From M55B129 sp034189085 (GTDB lineage Bacteria > Bacillota > Dethiobacteria > DTU022): 64,000 bases of DNA. Below the pieces are notes generated by a model. That model searched no databases. It saw only the letters and a program-made list of their open reading frames with translations, and was not told the origin of the DNA. Below are positions 1 to 8,870 of the stretch, piece after piece; positions within the stretch are counted from its first letter, which is position 1; every line of letters begins with the position of its first letter. The translations under genes were made by a program, and so were the position numbers. Where the stretch lies: positions 51,677 through 115,676 of the forward strand of contig JAXHVH010000002.1 of NCBI GenBank assembly GCA_034189085.1, written 5' to 3'.

Positions 1-84
1 TATTCACTTCCTTTCGTCTGGGCGTACTAAATACCAATCAAAGCTGCAATAGATAACATTCAAGTGATCCTTCCTCTTTTACCA

Positions 85-676
85 TGTTGCCGGGTGCCAA
101 ACACTTCGGCCGCGCTCAACGATCAAATGTCTCTTCTACCGTGTGCTGGGAGCCAAACATTGCCGGGCATGCTTACGATCGCTCACGCAGAAGTGGAACG
201 GCCTCCCCTTCGGGGTTCCACATGGGCTTCCCTCGACAATTGACACTCAGTCTTCGGGTCTCAGCCCGGCACTCAAAAAAACTGCAGCGGTAATTTATTG
301 TTTTGAGTGCCGGGGCCCGCTCCACCCCTCGGCTTGCCAGCACTTCTTTGCTGTTCGCTTTAGTTCGTGCTGCCCGGCAGTGTTTGGCCTTGTTTCTAAC
401 ATGGATATGCTTTAGTCCTTATAATGTTTTACCCACCTGTAACTTTTAAAAGAACAGACAAAGCCTGCTTTATACCTCGATCGCGCATCAGTCTTTTGCG
501 ACAATCAAGAAGAGGGCAGGATTTTCAGAAAAGCTGCGGCAGATGTCTGAGCGAGCATTAAGCAAGCAAGTTCTGACGCAGCCTGAAAATCCGAGCACCT
601 TCAATACTTTTAAATGCAAAGCCAGCGTGTATGTGGTATAAAGCAGGCGAGCATGAGCATACCCGCAGTGTTTGGT
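85..676. repeat. Gene-free region dense in nested inverted repeats
   Basis: No convincing gene is visible in the first 960 bases. Several inverted repeats stand out. Positions 153-169 and 371-387 are 17-base arms with one mismatch (CCAAACAYTGCCGGGCA). Positions 265-278 and 301-314 are perfect 14-base arms (CCCGGCACTCAAAA). Positions 463-476 and 635-648 are perfect 14-base arms (GCCTGCTTTATACC). Related CCAAACAC/GTGTTTGG words recur near 98 and 667. This nesting suggests a decayed mobile or palindromic intergenic element, or one or more structured RNAs. No transposase is attached. Confidence 0.6.
463..648. repeat. Nested stem: outer 14-bp arms, inner 16-bp arms
   Basis: The outer perfect arms (463-476 with 635-648) enclose a second perfect stem. 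Positions 519-528 (GGATTTTCAG) pair with 583-592. After four unpaired bases, 533-538 (GCTGCG) pair with 577-582. The inner stem therefore has 16 pairs closing a 38-base loop. The order and exactness of the arms suggest a folded RNA or a palindromic repeat element. No promoter or terminator could be assigned confidently. Confidence 0.55.
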
Positions 677-843
677 ATCCAGCTTAGATGTTAATGCAGA
701 GAACTATAGTTGAACCATGCTTGAAAGTGATTCGTAATTGATCGTAGCCATTTATTTTCAGGTCATAAATTTTAGATTATGTATCATTATATTTTGCCAG
801 ATCACGCTCATATATTCAGGAAAAATAAAGTTTTTGTTCGATG

Positions 844-972
844 ATGTAGATTTAAACTACATGCTCCTATTATTTTGGATAAGTTTTACTGGCAGGAATT
901 AATTGTGAAGAAATAGAATATTTCTTTACATGCTGCAAACATTAATATTAAACAAAGGACAAATGGTCCTTT
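844..972 (+). promoter_or_regulatory. Three dyads upstream of the FBP aldolase/phosphatase gene
   Basis: Three dyad symmetries lie between 844 and the ribosome site at 981-988. They are ATGTAG...CTACAT (844-849/857-862), AAGAAATA-gaa-TATTTCTT (908-915/919-926), and AAAGGAC-N5-GTCCTTT (954-960/966-972). The last could fold in the mRNA just before the ribosome site. They may be operators or leader hairpins; no regulator can be named. Confidence 0.35.
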
Positions 973-992
973 CAATATGAGGAGGGAGTATC

Positions 993-2087
993 TTGAAAAC
1001 AACCTTGAGTGTAATTAAGGCAGATATAGGCAGTATAGCCGGACACATCAAACCAAGTGACGCCCTGATCAATGCAGTAAAAGAATGTGTAAACAAAAGG
1101 ATTGGCGATTTAATTACAGATTTTTATGTCGGCAGCACCGGAGATGACATAGCTATACTTTTTTGCCACAATAATGGAGCAGGATGTGAAGAACTTCATA
1201 AATTGGCCTGGGATGCCTTTATTGCCGGGACAAATAAGGCCAAGGAACAGGGACTTTACGGAGCAGGACAGGATCTGCTTTCCGATGCCTTTTCCGGAAA
1301 TGTTAAAGGTCTTGGACCGGCAGTTGCAGAAATGGAATTCGAGGAACGCAGAGCTGAACCATTCCTGCTATTTACTGCAGATAAAACAGATCCTGGCGCT
1401 TACAATCTACCGCTTTACCTGGGTTTTGCCGATCCAATGCACTGTTCCGGTTTAATACTGTCACCGAAAATCGGCAAAGGCTTTAAGTTTGTGGTCATGG
1501 ATGTTGAACATGTCGAGTCGGATCGGATAATTGAATTAAATACCCCCGAGGATTTATATGACCTGGCGGCCCTGCTCAGAGACAACGAGCGCTTTGTTGT
1601 TTCGTCAATTTATTCCAGAGCCACGGGAGAACAGGCAACAGCAGCAAGCACAACCAGGCTGCATAACATTGCCGGGAAATATACCGGGAAAGACGACCCG
1701 GTTATGATTGTCCGATGCCAGGGAGATTTTCCCGCTACCGGAGAAATTCTGTCCCCATACAGCATTGGCCATTATGTGGCCGGATTCATGCGTGGTAGCC
1801 ATACCGGTCCATTGATGCCGGTCAAAATGGGAAGCACTATTTCATATTTTGACGGCCCACCGGTTGTCAGTGCAGCAGGTTTCTGCGTTCATGACGGCAA
1901 ACTTACTGAGCCGGTAGATTGTTTTGATCATCCCTACTGGGATTACATCAGGTACAAAGTATCCCGCAAAGCCGTTGCCATCAGGGAACAGGGCTTCTCT
2001 GGCCCGGCTATGCTCGATTACAAGGAACTTGAGTACGGCGGAATTGTTGAGACCATGAAGCGTCTGGAAGACAAGTTTTCCTGTTAG
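993..2087 (+). CDS. fbp: Bifunctional fructose-1,6-bisphosphate aldolase/phosphatase
   Basis: The 364-residue product belongs to the archaeal-type (class V) FBP aldolase/phosphatase family. That single enzyme condenses triose phosphates to fructose 1,6-bisphosphate and then dephosphorylates it, making gluconeogenesis one-way. The N-terminus carries the family hallmark KADIGSIAGH (residues 9-18), and GSTGDDIAILF and GADKT-like metal-site segments follow. Length matches the family. The start is TTG at 993 with GGAGGGAG at 981-988. In bacteria this enzyme is typical of thermophilic or autotrophic anaerobes. A strong hairpin follows at 2115. Confidence 0.93.
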   Translation: MKTTLSVIKADIGSIAGHIKPSDALINAVKECVNKRIGDLITDFYVGSTGDDIAILFCHNNGAGCEELHKLAWDAFIAGTNKAKEQGLYGAGQDLLSDAFSGNVKGLGPAVAEMEFEERRAEPFLLFTADKTDPGAYNLPLYLGFADPMHCSGLILSPKIGKGFKFVVMDVEHVESDRIIELNTPEDLYDLAALLRDNERFVVSSIYSRATGEQATAASTTRLHNIAGKYTGKDDPVMIVRCQGDFPATGEILSPYSIGHYVAGFMRGSHTGPLMPVKMGSTISYFDGPPVVSAAGFCVHDGKLTEPVDCFDHPYWDYIRYKVSRKAVAIREQGFSGPAMLDYKELEYGGIVETMKRLEDKFSC

Positions 2088-2114
2088 ATGGAGTAGAAAT
2101 AAAAACAGCTTACA

Positions 2115-2145
2115 GCGGGGCTGCCCGTTTTAAGGGCAGCCCCGC
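2115..2145 (+). terminator. Terminator-like hairpin after fbp
   Basis: A perfect 12-pair GC-rich stem (GCGGGGCTGCCC, 2115-2126, with 2134-2145) and a 7-base loop lie 27 bases after the fbp stop. The U-tract is weak, so termination may be inefficient. Confidence 0.6.
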
Positions 2146-2195
2146 GCTTGAAATATAATTAAACACGTCAAAACAGATCATGGAGAAAATAAAAC

Positions 2196-2867
2196 ATGAA
2201 AAGCTATAAATTCATAGTCAATCCCATAGCAGGTGGAGGAAGAGCAATAAAACTGGTCCCACGAATCAAAGATATTTTTACACAGGCTAAAGCAGAATTT
2301 GATTTCGAGATTACAAGCGGTCCTGGCGATGCAATGGAAATGGCCGCCAGGGCTTTGGAAAAGGGTTTCGACATCATCGTAGCCGTAGGTGGCAATGGGA
2401 CAGTTGCCCTGCGTGTTAACACGGGGGTCAAGCCCTTTAAAGGAGTTTCTGTTTATATCTATGCTTTCTTTTTAACCCTTTTTTCATACAAGCAGGTGAA
2501 AATGGAAATCGATCTTGGTAATGGTCCTGAAGAAATCAACCCTCTTCTGGTGGCTGTTGGGATTGGCCAAAATTATGGTGGAGGCATGAAGATACTGCTC
2601 TTTGCCATCCAGGATGATGGGTTGTTTGATGTATGCATACTGGACTGGATGGATAAGATCAGCCTGGCTTACAATCTTCCAAAGGTTTTCATCAGCAGTC
2701 ATGTCAAAATGAAACAGGTAACCATGAATAGATCTGAAAAGGCGACCCTGAAAATCGATACACCACTTCCCCTGCACATGGAGGACAAAATTCTTTTCGG
2801 CAATGTGATGAATTCCACCATTGAGCACGGAGGAATGCCTGTTTTGATCGGAGGTGCCAATGAATGA
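2196..2867 (+). CDS. Diacylglycerol/lipid kinase family protein with internal deletion, probably inactive
   Basis: The 223-residue product is a DagK/YegS-type lipid kinase that is clearly too short; the family is usually about 300 residues. The N-terminus (FIVNPIAGGG) and the C-terminal beta-sandwich (IQDDGLFDV) are recognisable. Directly after GGNGT (normally GGDGT, near residue 67) the protein jumps to RVNTGVKPF, skipping about 75-80 residues. The skipped part normally holds the NEVVNG helix and the GTGNDFAR segment. The Pro before the DDG motif is also lost. The frame stays open, so this is an in-frame deletion and probably a pseudoenzyme. It overlaps uppP by 4 bases. Confidence 0.8.
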   Translation: MKSYKFIVNPIAGGGRAIKLVPRIKDIFTQAKAEFDFEITSGPGDAMEMAARALEKGFDIIVAVGGNGTVALRVNTGVKPFKGVSVYIYAFFLTLFSYKQVKMEIDLGNGPEEINPLLVAVGIGQNYGGGMKILLFAIQDDGLFDVCILDWMDKISLAYNLPKVFISSHVKMKQVTMNRSEKATLKIDTPLPLHMEDKILFGNVMNSTIEHGGMPVLIGGANE

Positions 2868-3646
2868 ATTTAGTGGAAGCCTTGCTCCTCGGCTTAATTC
2901 AGGGTTTAACAGAATTTTTACCGGTTAGCAGTTCCGGGCACCTTGTAATTTTTCAAGATTTACTTGGCTTGAAAGAACCTGGAGTAACCCTTGAAGTGAT
3001 CCTCCACTTTGCTACAGCCCTATCAGTGATCTGTGTTTTTGGCAGGGATTTTTTCAATCTCCTTCGCTTTTGGAAAGACAAGGAACAGAAAACTGTTTTA
3101 CTCATGCTAATTCTTGGCATCATACCTACGGCGGTGTTTGGGTTACTTGGCAGCGCCTTTAGCGAGGTGCTTTTCAAGTCGACTTTGCTTGTGGGGTTTA
3201 TGCTCCTCATTACAGGTCTTATTCTGAAACTATTAAGCATCATCCCCGTAGGAGAAAAGACTTTTAACGACATGAAACCAGGGGATGCTCTCGTGGTTGG
3301 CCTTTTACAGGGCCTGGCAGTAATTCCCGGTATTTCACGTTCCGGTTCAACTATTGCCGGTTCCTTGTGGAGAGGCCTGAACCGGGAAACAGCAGTTAAG
3401 TATTCCTTTATGCTATCTGTACCGGTAATTTTTGGAGCAACCCTGACAGAGATTGATACAATTGCTTCAACAAGCCTTCAGAATGCTATGGTTTACAGTT
3501 ATCTAATCGGAGGTGCAGCTGCCTTCCTGGCCGGTATTGTTGCTATAAAGATATTTATCAGATTGCTTACAGCCAGGAAGTTTCATTATTTTGCCTATTA
3601 CTGCTGGGTACTTGGTTCGATTATCATTATATTTTCATTACTGTAA
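2864..3646 (+). CDS. uppP: Undecaprenyl-diphosphatase UppP
   Basis: This 260-residue polytopic membrane enzyme converts undecaprenyl diphosphate to the monophosphate, recycling the lipid carrier of cell-wall synthesis; it also confers bacitracin tolerance. Family motifs are intact: E17-FLPVSSSGH near the N-terminus and PGISRSGST near residue 155. The ATG start overlaps the lipid-kinase stop (ATGA), implying translational coupling. Length is normal for the BacA/UppP family. Confidence 0.95.
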   Translation: MNLVEALLLGLIQGLTEFLPVSSSGHLVIFQDLLGLKEPGVTLEVILHFATALSVICVFGRDFFNLLRFWKDKEQKTVLLMLILGIIPTAVFGLLGSAFSEVLFKSTLLVGFMLLITGLILKLLSIIPVGEKTFNDMKPGDALVVGLLQGLAVIPGISRSGSTIAGSLWRGLNRETAVKYSFMLSVPVIFGATLTEIDTIASTSLQNAMVYSYLIGGAAAFLAGIVAIKIFIRLLTARKFHYFAYYCWVLGSIIIIFSLL

Positions 3647-3740
3647 AATAGTTACAGGCTTTTTGCTAAAACTTTACATTATCGAACAGATGTTTTATAC
3701 TAAATCCTGTAAAGTACACTGTAAATTAAAGTTCTTTAAG

Positions 3741-3772
3741 GCAGGTAACCTTGCCGTCTCAAGGTTACCTGC
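3741..3772 (+). terminator. Perfect 13-bp hairpin between uppP and ftsK
   Basis: GCAGGTAACCTTG (3741-3753) is the exact complement of 3760-3772 with a 6-base loop. No U-run follows. It could be a terminator, an mRNA-stabilising stem or part of the ftsK leader, because the ftsK start lies only 18 bases downstream. Confidence 0.55.
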
Positions 3773-3790
3773 TGTTATCACTGAAAAGGC

Positions 3791-6145
3791 GTGAATATTG
3801 ATTTGGCCAAAAAAAGAAAGAAAAAACTGAACAAAGAAATGCGTTCCCAGATCAAGGGGGTTCTGGTGATAGCCCTTGGTGTGTTTTCTTATTTCGGGCT
3901 CGTAGAAACTGCCCAAACGGGCGGACTGGGACTTTTCCTGAACAGCCTCCTGCGCACAATAGCTGGAGATGTAGCCATCATAATTCCTTTCTTTATAATC
4001 GTCAGCGGAATCAGGATTATTCTACCAAGGGAAAAGCATACTCTCAAAGTCAGGCTGGCCGGCCTGCTCATTCTATTTGTTCTCTATGCAGTGTGGATTC
4101 ATCTCGATTTAATGTCTTCCCAGGTAGCCGTTATTGCAGAAGAACGATTTATCCGGGACAGCTTTCTCCTCGGTTTGAACAGGCAGGGTGGAGGTGCCGT
4201 AGGGGCAGCCTTTGCCGTCCTTTTTTATTTTTTACTTGGTTTTACAGGAAGCCGTATTATCCTTGGCGCTCTATCTTTCATTGCCCTGCTGCTCGTATTA
4301 AATATTTCATTAAATAAATTTTTTAAAGCAGTGTTTAAGCTTTTGAACAGTATAATTGAACTTTTTAAATCATTTGTCCTGTACATTGCTGCCCTGACCG
4401 GCAAGATTTTTGCCAACTGGCAAAAAAGGAAACAACAGGCTCTACTGCGAAAAGAGGCTGAATCTCAGTCCACCGAAAAAGAAGAACTTTTATCAGAAAC
4501 AGGAGAAAGCGATACGCTTTCACAAAGCGGCCCGGTAATTATAAGCGGCGGTGTGAATAACGGCGGTACTGATAAAGGAAACGAACCGGCAGCTATGGGA
4601 GAATATCAGCAGGAACGTCATCCCATTCAGATTGAACAAAATGGAGAAGAAGGAACAGACAGTGAAAAGCTTAAACCTTCAATTGTTACAACTGGCAGGA
4701 GCAACACTGAATACAAATTCCCCCCCCTGGAACTGTTGGACAAACAAAGTGACAATAGGGAACACAACTATCGAAAAAGCAGTAATGAAAGAGCCAAACT
4801 TCTCGAAAATACACTGCAAAGTTTTGGGGTACGGGCAAGGGTTATTCATGTGCAATCCGGACCCACTGTGACTCGTTTCGAAGTCCAACCAGAAGCAGGA
4901 GTGAAAGTCAGTAAAATTATCAGTCTTTCCGATGACCTGGCACTTAACCTTGCCGCTCCCCTGGTGAGAATAGAGGCACCCATACCCGGTAAAGCAGCAC
5001 TTGGCATTGAAGTCCCCAATAAAGTTGTATCCCTGGTTTACTTGCGTGAAGTCATGGAGGAAAGCGCTTACAGGCAGAGCAATTCACCTCTCACAGTTGG
5101 CCTGGGCAAGGATATTACAGGTGTGCCGGTCATTGCCGATTTGACCAAGATGCCTCACCTTCTCATAGCCGGCGCTACAGGTGCGGGGAAAAGTGTCTGT
5201 CTCAATACTCTTATCAATAGTATCCTATTCAAAGCCAGCCCGGATCAGGTCCGTTTCATGATGATCGATCCCAAAGTAGTGGAACTTAGCGTTTACAATG
5301 GCATTCCTCACCTGCTCATGCCTGTCCTGACCGATCCTCGCAAAGCTTCTCTTGCCCTCAGGAATATGGTTAGAGAAATGAGCCGCCGTTATGATCTATT
5401 TGCCAGTATCGGAGTCCGCGATATTGGTGCTTATAATGAATTGACGACTGAAGAAGAAGAGCTCGAAAAATTACCTTTTATTGTGGTATTGATCGATGAA
5501 CTGGCCGATTTGATGCTTGTTTCACCCGGGGAAGTTGAAGATGCCATAGCCAGATTGGCTCAGATGTCCCGGGCAGCCGGCATTCATCTGATTGTGGCAA
5601 CTCAGCGCCCTTCAGTCGATGTCTTAACAGGCATTATTAAGGCCAATATTACTTCCCGCATAGCTTTTACAGTATCTTCACAGTTTGATTCAAGGACCAT
5701 CCTGGACATGGCCGGAGCAGAAAAACTACTGGGCCGTGGAGATATGCTCTTTTATCCCGTAGGAGCGGTAAAACCGTTCAGGGTCCAGGGCGCTTACGTC
5801 AGCGAAGCAGAGGTCAAGAGGGTTACCGATTTTATCAAAGAACAGGGCATGGTAGACTATGAAAAGGGCCCCTCTTTTCTCGATGCGCCCGAAGAAAGTG
5901 AAGAAGAAGAGGCCGACGCTCTCTTTGGCGATGCAATTGACCTGGTGGTGCGAACGGGCCAGGCTTCCATATCGCTGCTGCAGAGAAGATTCAGAATTGG
6001 GTACACCAGAGCGGCTCGTTTAATTGATGACCTGGAAAGGCGAGGTATCGTCGGTCCTTTTGAAGGAAGTAAACCACGTGAAGTTTTAATCACCCAGGAA
6101 CAGGCAGCTAAAATTTGTGAAGACTTTAACAGCAAAAACAAATAA
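3791..6145 (+). CDS. ftsK: DNA translocase FtsK/SpoIIIE
   Basis: This 784-residue membrane-anchored motor pumps chromosomal DNA through the septum at division and, in spore formers, into the forespore. Four or five hydrophobic segments fill residues 20-190, followed by a charged low-complexity linker to about residue 300. The RecA-like motor has Walker A GATGAGKSV (about 461-469), Walker B VVLIDELADLM, and a C-terminal winged-helix gamma domain that reads KOPS/SRS DNA sites. The GTG start at 3791 has a weak ribosome site; an ATG at 3839 is an alternative. I cannot distinguish SpoIIIE from a vegetative FtsK here. Confidence 0.94.
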   Translation: MNIDLAKKRKKKLNKEMRSQIKGVLVIALGVFSYFGLVETAQTGGLGLFLNSLLRTIAGDVAIIIPFFIIVSGIRIILPREKHTLKVRLAGLLILFVLYAVWIHLDLMSSQVAVIAEERFIRDSFLLGLNRQGGGAVGAAFAVLFYFLLGFTGSRIILGALSFIALLLVLNISLNKFFKAVFKLLNSIIELFKSFVLYIAALTGKIFANWQKRKQQALLRKEAESQSTEKEELLSETGESDTLSQSGPVIISGGVNNGGTDKGNEPAAMGEYQQERHPIQIEQNGEEGTDSEKLKPSIVTTGRSNTEYKFPPLELLDKQSDNREHNYRKSSNERAKLLENTLQSFGVRARVIHVQSGPTVTRFEVQPEAGVKVSKIISLSDDLALNLAAPLVRIEAPIPGKAALGIEVPNKVVSLVYLREVMEESAYRQSNSPLTVGLGKDITGVPVIADLTKMPHLLIAGATGAGKSVCLNTLINSILFKASPDQVRFMMIDPKVVELSVYNGIPHLLMPVLTDPRKASLALRNMVREMSRRYDLFASIGVRDIGAYNELTTEEEELEKLPFIVVLIDELADLMLVSPGEVEDAIARLAQMSRAAGIHLIVATQRPSVDVLTGIIKANITSRIAFTVSSQFDSRTILDMAGAEKLLGRGDMLFYPVGAVKPFRVQGAYVSEAEVKRVTDFIKEQGMVDYEKGPSFLDAPEESEEEEADALFGDAIDLVVRTGQASISLLQRRFRIGYTRAARLIDDLERRGIVGPFEGSKPREVLITQEQAAKICEDFNSKNK

Positions 6146-6194
6146 AAAAACATCTCATTAATATATTCGCCCAACAGCCGGAGGTAAGTTAACT

Positions 6195-7592
6195 ATTTTT
6201 TACAATCAATGCAGGGACAAAAAGAAAATAACACAGCAAAGAGGCCTGAAGATAGCAGCCATCTCTCTTGGCTGCGCCAAAAACAGAATAGACACAGAGG
6301 AAGTCCTCGGCTTTCTGATGACAGAAGGTTTTATTCTTACCAGTGATTACCGTGATGCAGATTTAATCATCATTAACACCTGCAGTTTTATCGAGGAAGC
6401 ACAGCAGGAATCTGTAAATACTCTTTTGAAAACAGCAGAAGAACTGAAGGGATCAGGAGCATATCTGGTGGTGACCGGCTGCCTTGTTGAAATATACGGT
6501 ACTAAAATACTTAGATATATACCGGATATAGATGGCGCAATTGGTGTACACAGCTACAGGCACCTTAAGAAATTCCTTTCCATGGTTTTCAGAGGAATAA
6601 GAGTTACTATTAAGTGTACTCCTTTGCCTCTTTACTGTTCTCTTTCTCCCCGTATCCTTACTACTCCTCCACACAGCGCCTGTGTAAAAATAGCTGAGGG
6701 CTGCAGTAACCACTGCGGTTATTGCCTCATACCTAAAATTCGAGGTCCTTACCGCAGCCGTGATCCGCAGGAAATAAATAATGAAATCGAACAATTGCTG
6801 AAAAACGGAACCAAAGAAATAATCCTTATTGCGCAGGATACTACAGCTTACGGCATCGATCGTTCCAATTTTCCCGATTTAAGCGGTTTAATCAAACAGG
6901 TTTTAGATCGTGATAACAAATTTTGGCTGCGAATTATGTACACTTACCCATCCAGAATTAAAAAAGAAATGATCATCCAGATGGCTGAGGATAATCGAGT
7001 CTGCCGTTATCTCGACATACCCATTCAGCATAGCAGTGATAGAATTCTTGCCCTGATGAAAAGATCTTACAGCCGGCAGGATATAAAGTTGCTGGTTAAT
7101 CATCTGCGCAAGGAAATACCTGACATTGCTTTGCGTACTACCTGCATGGTCGGATTTCCCGGCGAAAAGAAACATGATTATGAAATTTTGCTTGATGATT
7201 TAGATATACTAAAATTTGACCATCTCGGCGCTTTTGCTTTTTCATTGCAGGAAGATACAGCCGCCAGCGGACTTTCCGGAAAAGTCCCATCACGGGCAGC
7301 CAAAAAACGTCTGAACAAATTAATGCTTACCCAGCAGTTAATTTCACTGGATTTAAACAAAAAATTGGTTGGTAAACGCATCACTATTTTAATTGAAGAG
7401 AGAATGAAACCTGATGGAAACTGGTATTATGGCCGATCTGAATTTCAAGCACCGGAAGTCGACGGAGGAGTTTTCCTTTACTCACGCCGCTCTTTAAAAC
7501 CCGGTGATTGGGCAACAGCCAAAATTGCTGCAGCCTCACCTTACAATCTGCTGGCAATTAACACTGCTTACTCGTCCGAATTACCTGTTTAA
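6195..7592 (+). CDS. rimO: Ribosomal protein S12 methylthiotransferase RimO
   Basis: This radical-SAM methylthiotransferase modifies an aspartate of ribosomal protein S12. The UPF0004 domain (ISLGCAKN, then NTCSF), the radical-SAM cluster (EGCSNHCGYC, C-x3-C-x2-C) and a C-terminal TRAM domain are present; IRGPYRSR after the cluster is RimO-like. The first in-frame ATG (6318) would delete the essential ISLGCAKN cysteine, so coding must begin upstream. A good ribosome site, GGAGG at 6180-6184, is followed 11 bases on by an in-frame ATT at 6195, the likely but unusual start. A CTG at 6246 is the alternative. Identity is firm, the start is not. Confidence 0.88.
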   Translation: MFYNQCRDKKKITQQRGLKIAAISLGCAKNRIDTEEVLGFLMTEGFILTSDYRDADLIIINTCSFIEEAQQESVNTLLKTAEELKGSGAYLVVTGCLVEIYGTKILRYIPDIDGAIGVHSYRHLKKFLSMVFRGIRVTIKCTPLPLYCSLSPRILTTPPHSACVKIAEGCSNHCGYCLIPKIRGPYRSRDPQEINNEIEQLLKNGTKEIILIAQDTTAYGIDRSNFPDLSGLIKQVLDRDNKFWLRIMYTYPSRIKKEMIIQMAEDNRVCRYLDIPIQHSSDRILALMKRSYSRQDIKLLVNHLRKEIPDIALRTTCMVGFPGEKKHDYEILLDDLDILKFDHLGAFAFSLQEDTAASGLSGKVPSRAAKKRLNKLMLTQQLISLDLNKKLVGKRITILIEERMKPDGNWYYGRSEFQAPEVDGGVFLYSRRSLKPGDWATAKIAAASPYNLLAINTAYSSELPV

Positions 7593-7616
7593 CCATCTTA
7601 CAGGGGGTATATTAAG

Positions 7617-8849
7617 GTGAAAGCTGATTTAATCTGTGTTGGAAATGAACTGTTAACCGGACTTGTGGAAAACAGCAATGCCGGCTTCCTGGCCAGATCT
7701 CTCTGGACAGCCGGTATTGCTGTAAGGGAAAGCTGTGTCGTGGCCGATGACAAAGAGATGATTTCCTCAGCTTTGGACAGAGCCATGGAACAAAGCGATA
7801 TTGTTATAATTACCGGCGGCCTCGGGCCAACTGAAGACGACCTGACTAAAGAAGCTCTGGCTGACATTCTCGGCCGTTCACTTTCCCTTGATCTGAATTG
7901 GCTTGAAAAAATTGAATCATTCTTTCAAGAACGAGGCCTGACCATGTCAGACAATAACCGCAAACAGGCTATGGTCATAGAAGGCAGTATTATGCTTGAA
8001 AACAAGAATGGGACCGCACCAGGGGCTGTTATAGATAAAGAGGACAAATTGATCTTCATGCTGCCCGGGCCTCCAAACGAAATGAAAGCCATGTTTGAAG
8101 AAGATGTTTTACCCTTCCTCAGTAAGCGGATCCGCGGAGGGATAAACAGGGTCAAGACTCTTAAATGTGCCGGTATCGGTGAATCACTGCTCGAAGAAAA
8201 AATTAAATCACTTGGTGAGTGGGAATTGCCCAGGATTTCTTACATCGCCAGGGGTCATGAGGTCCATCTCCAGATCAAAGGCAACGGCAACCAGGGCGAA
8301 GCAGATGCCTCCATTGCTGAAGCGGAAAATCGTCTGCGAAATTTATTGGGTGACTATATTTATGGCACTGATAACGATACTCTGGCCGAACGAATAGCAG
8401 ATTTATTAAAAGGGAAAAAGTGGACGCTTGCCCTGGCTGAATCGTGTACCGGTGGTTTGATGTGCGATGCTGTAACCGATATCCCGGGCAGTTCACGATT
8501 CTTTAAAGGCGGTGTGGTTTCCTATTCGAGAGAAGCTAAAATAAATGTCCTGGGGATTAAAAAAGAATTGATTGAATTGGAAGGAGAAGTAAGCGCCGCA
8601 ACTGCAGAAGCAATGGCGCGGTCAGTTATATCCCTCTTTGGAACAGATTGCGGTGTAGGAATAACCGGAGTAGCCGGACCGCAAAGTGATTCCTCCGGCA
8701 GTCCCATTGGACTGGTTTATATCGCAGCAGTAACACCTGTCGGGTTCAAGTGCCATGAACTGATTTTCGGAGGGGGGAGAAGAGCTGTTAAAGAAAGAGC
8801 AGTTCAGACAGGCTTTAACATCCTGCGCAAAATGCTGGATAGTGAATAA
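7617..8849 (+). CDS. cinA: CinA-family nicotinamide-nucleotide amidohydrolase
   Basis: This 410-residue, two-domain CinA protein has an N-terminal MoCF-like domain (GGLGPTEDD near residue 67) and a C-terminal deamidase domain (ESCTGG near residue 275, then SYSREAK). The C-terminal domain hydrolyses nicotinamide mononucleotide for NAD recycling; the N-terminal domain is linked to ADP-ribose pyrophosphatase activity. The GTG start follows GGGGGT at 7602-7607. Its position before recA is classic for Bacillota, where the gene was first named as competence- and damage-inducible. Confidence 0.93.
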   Translation: MKADLICVGNELLTGLVENSNAGFLARSLWTAGIAVRESCVVADDKEMISSALDRAMEQSDIVIITGGLGPTEDDLTKEALADILGRSLSLDLNWLEKIESFFQERGLTMSDNNRKQAMVIEGSIMLENKNGTAPGAVIDKEDKLIFMLPGPPNEMKAMFEEDVLPFLSKRIRGGINRVKTLKCAGIGESLLEEKIKSLGEWELPRISYIARGHEVHLQIKGNGNQGEADASIAEAENRLRNLLGDYIYGTDNDTLAERIADLLKGKKWTLALAESCTGGLMCDAVTDIPGSSRFFKGGVVSYSREAKINVLGIKKELIELEGEVSAATAEAMARSVISLFGTDCGVGITGVAGPQSDSSGSPIGLVYIAAVTPVGFKCHELIFGGGRRAVKERAVQTGFNILRKMLDSE

Positions 8850-8870
8850 TAAGAAGGGAGAAATTCTTAT

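Noticed and set aside
84..415. Two overlapping plus-strand reading frames of 69 and 90 codons
   Set aside because: They span inverted repeats, have no ribosome site and show no protein-like composition.
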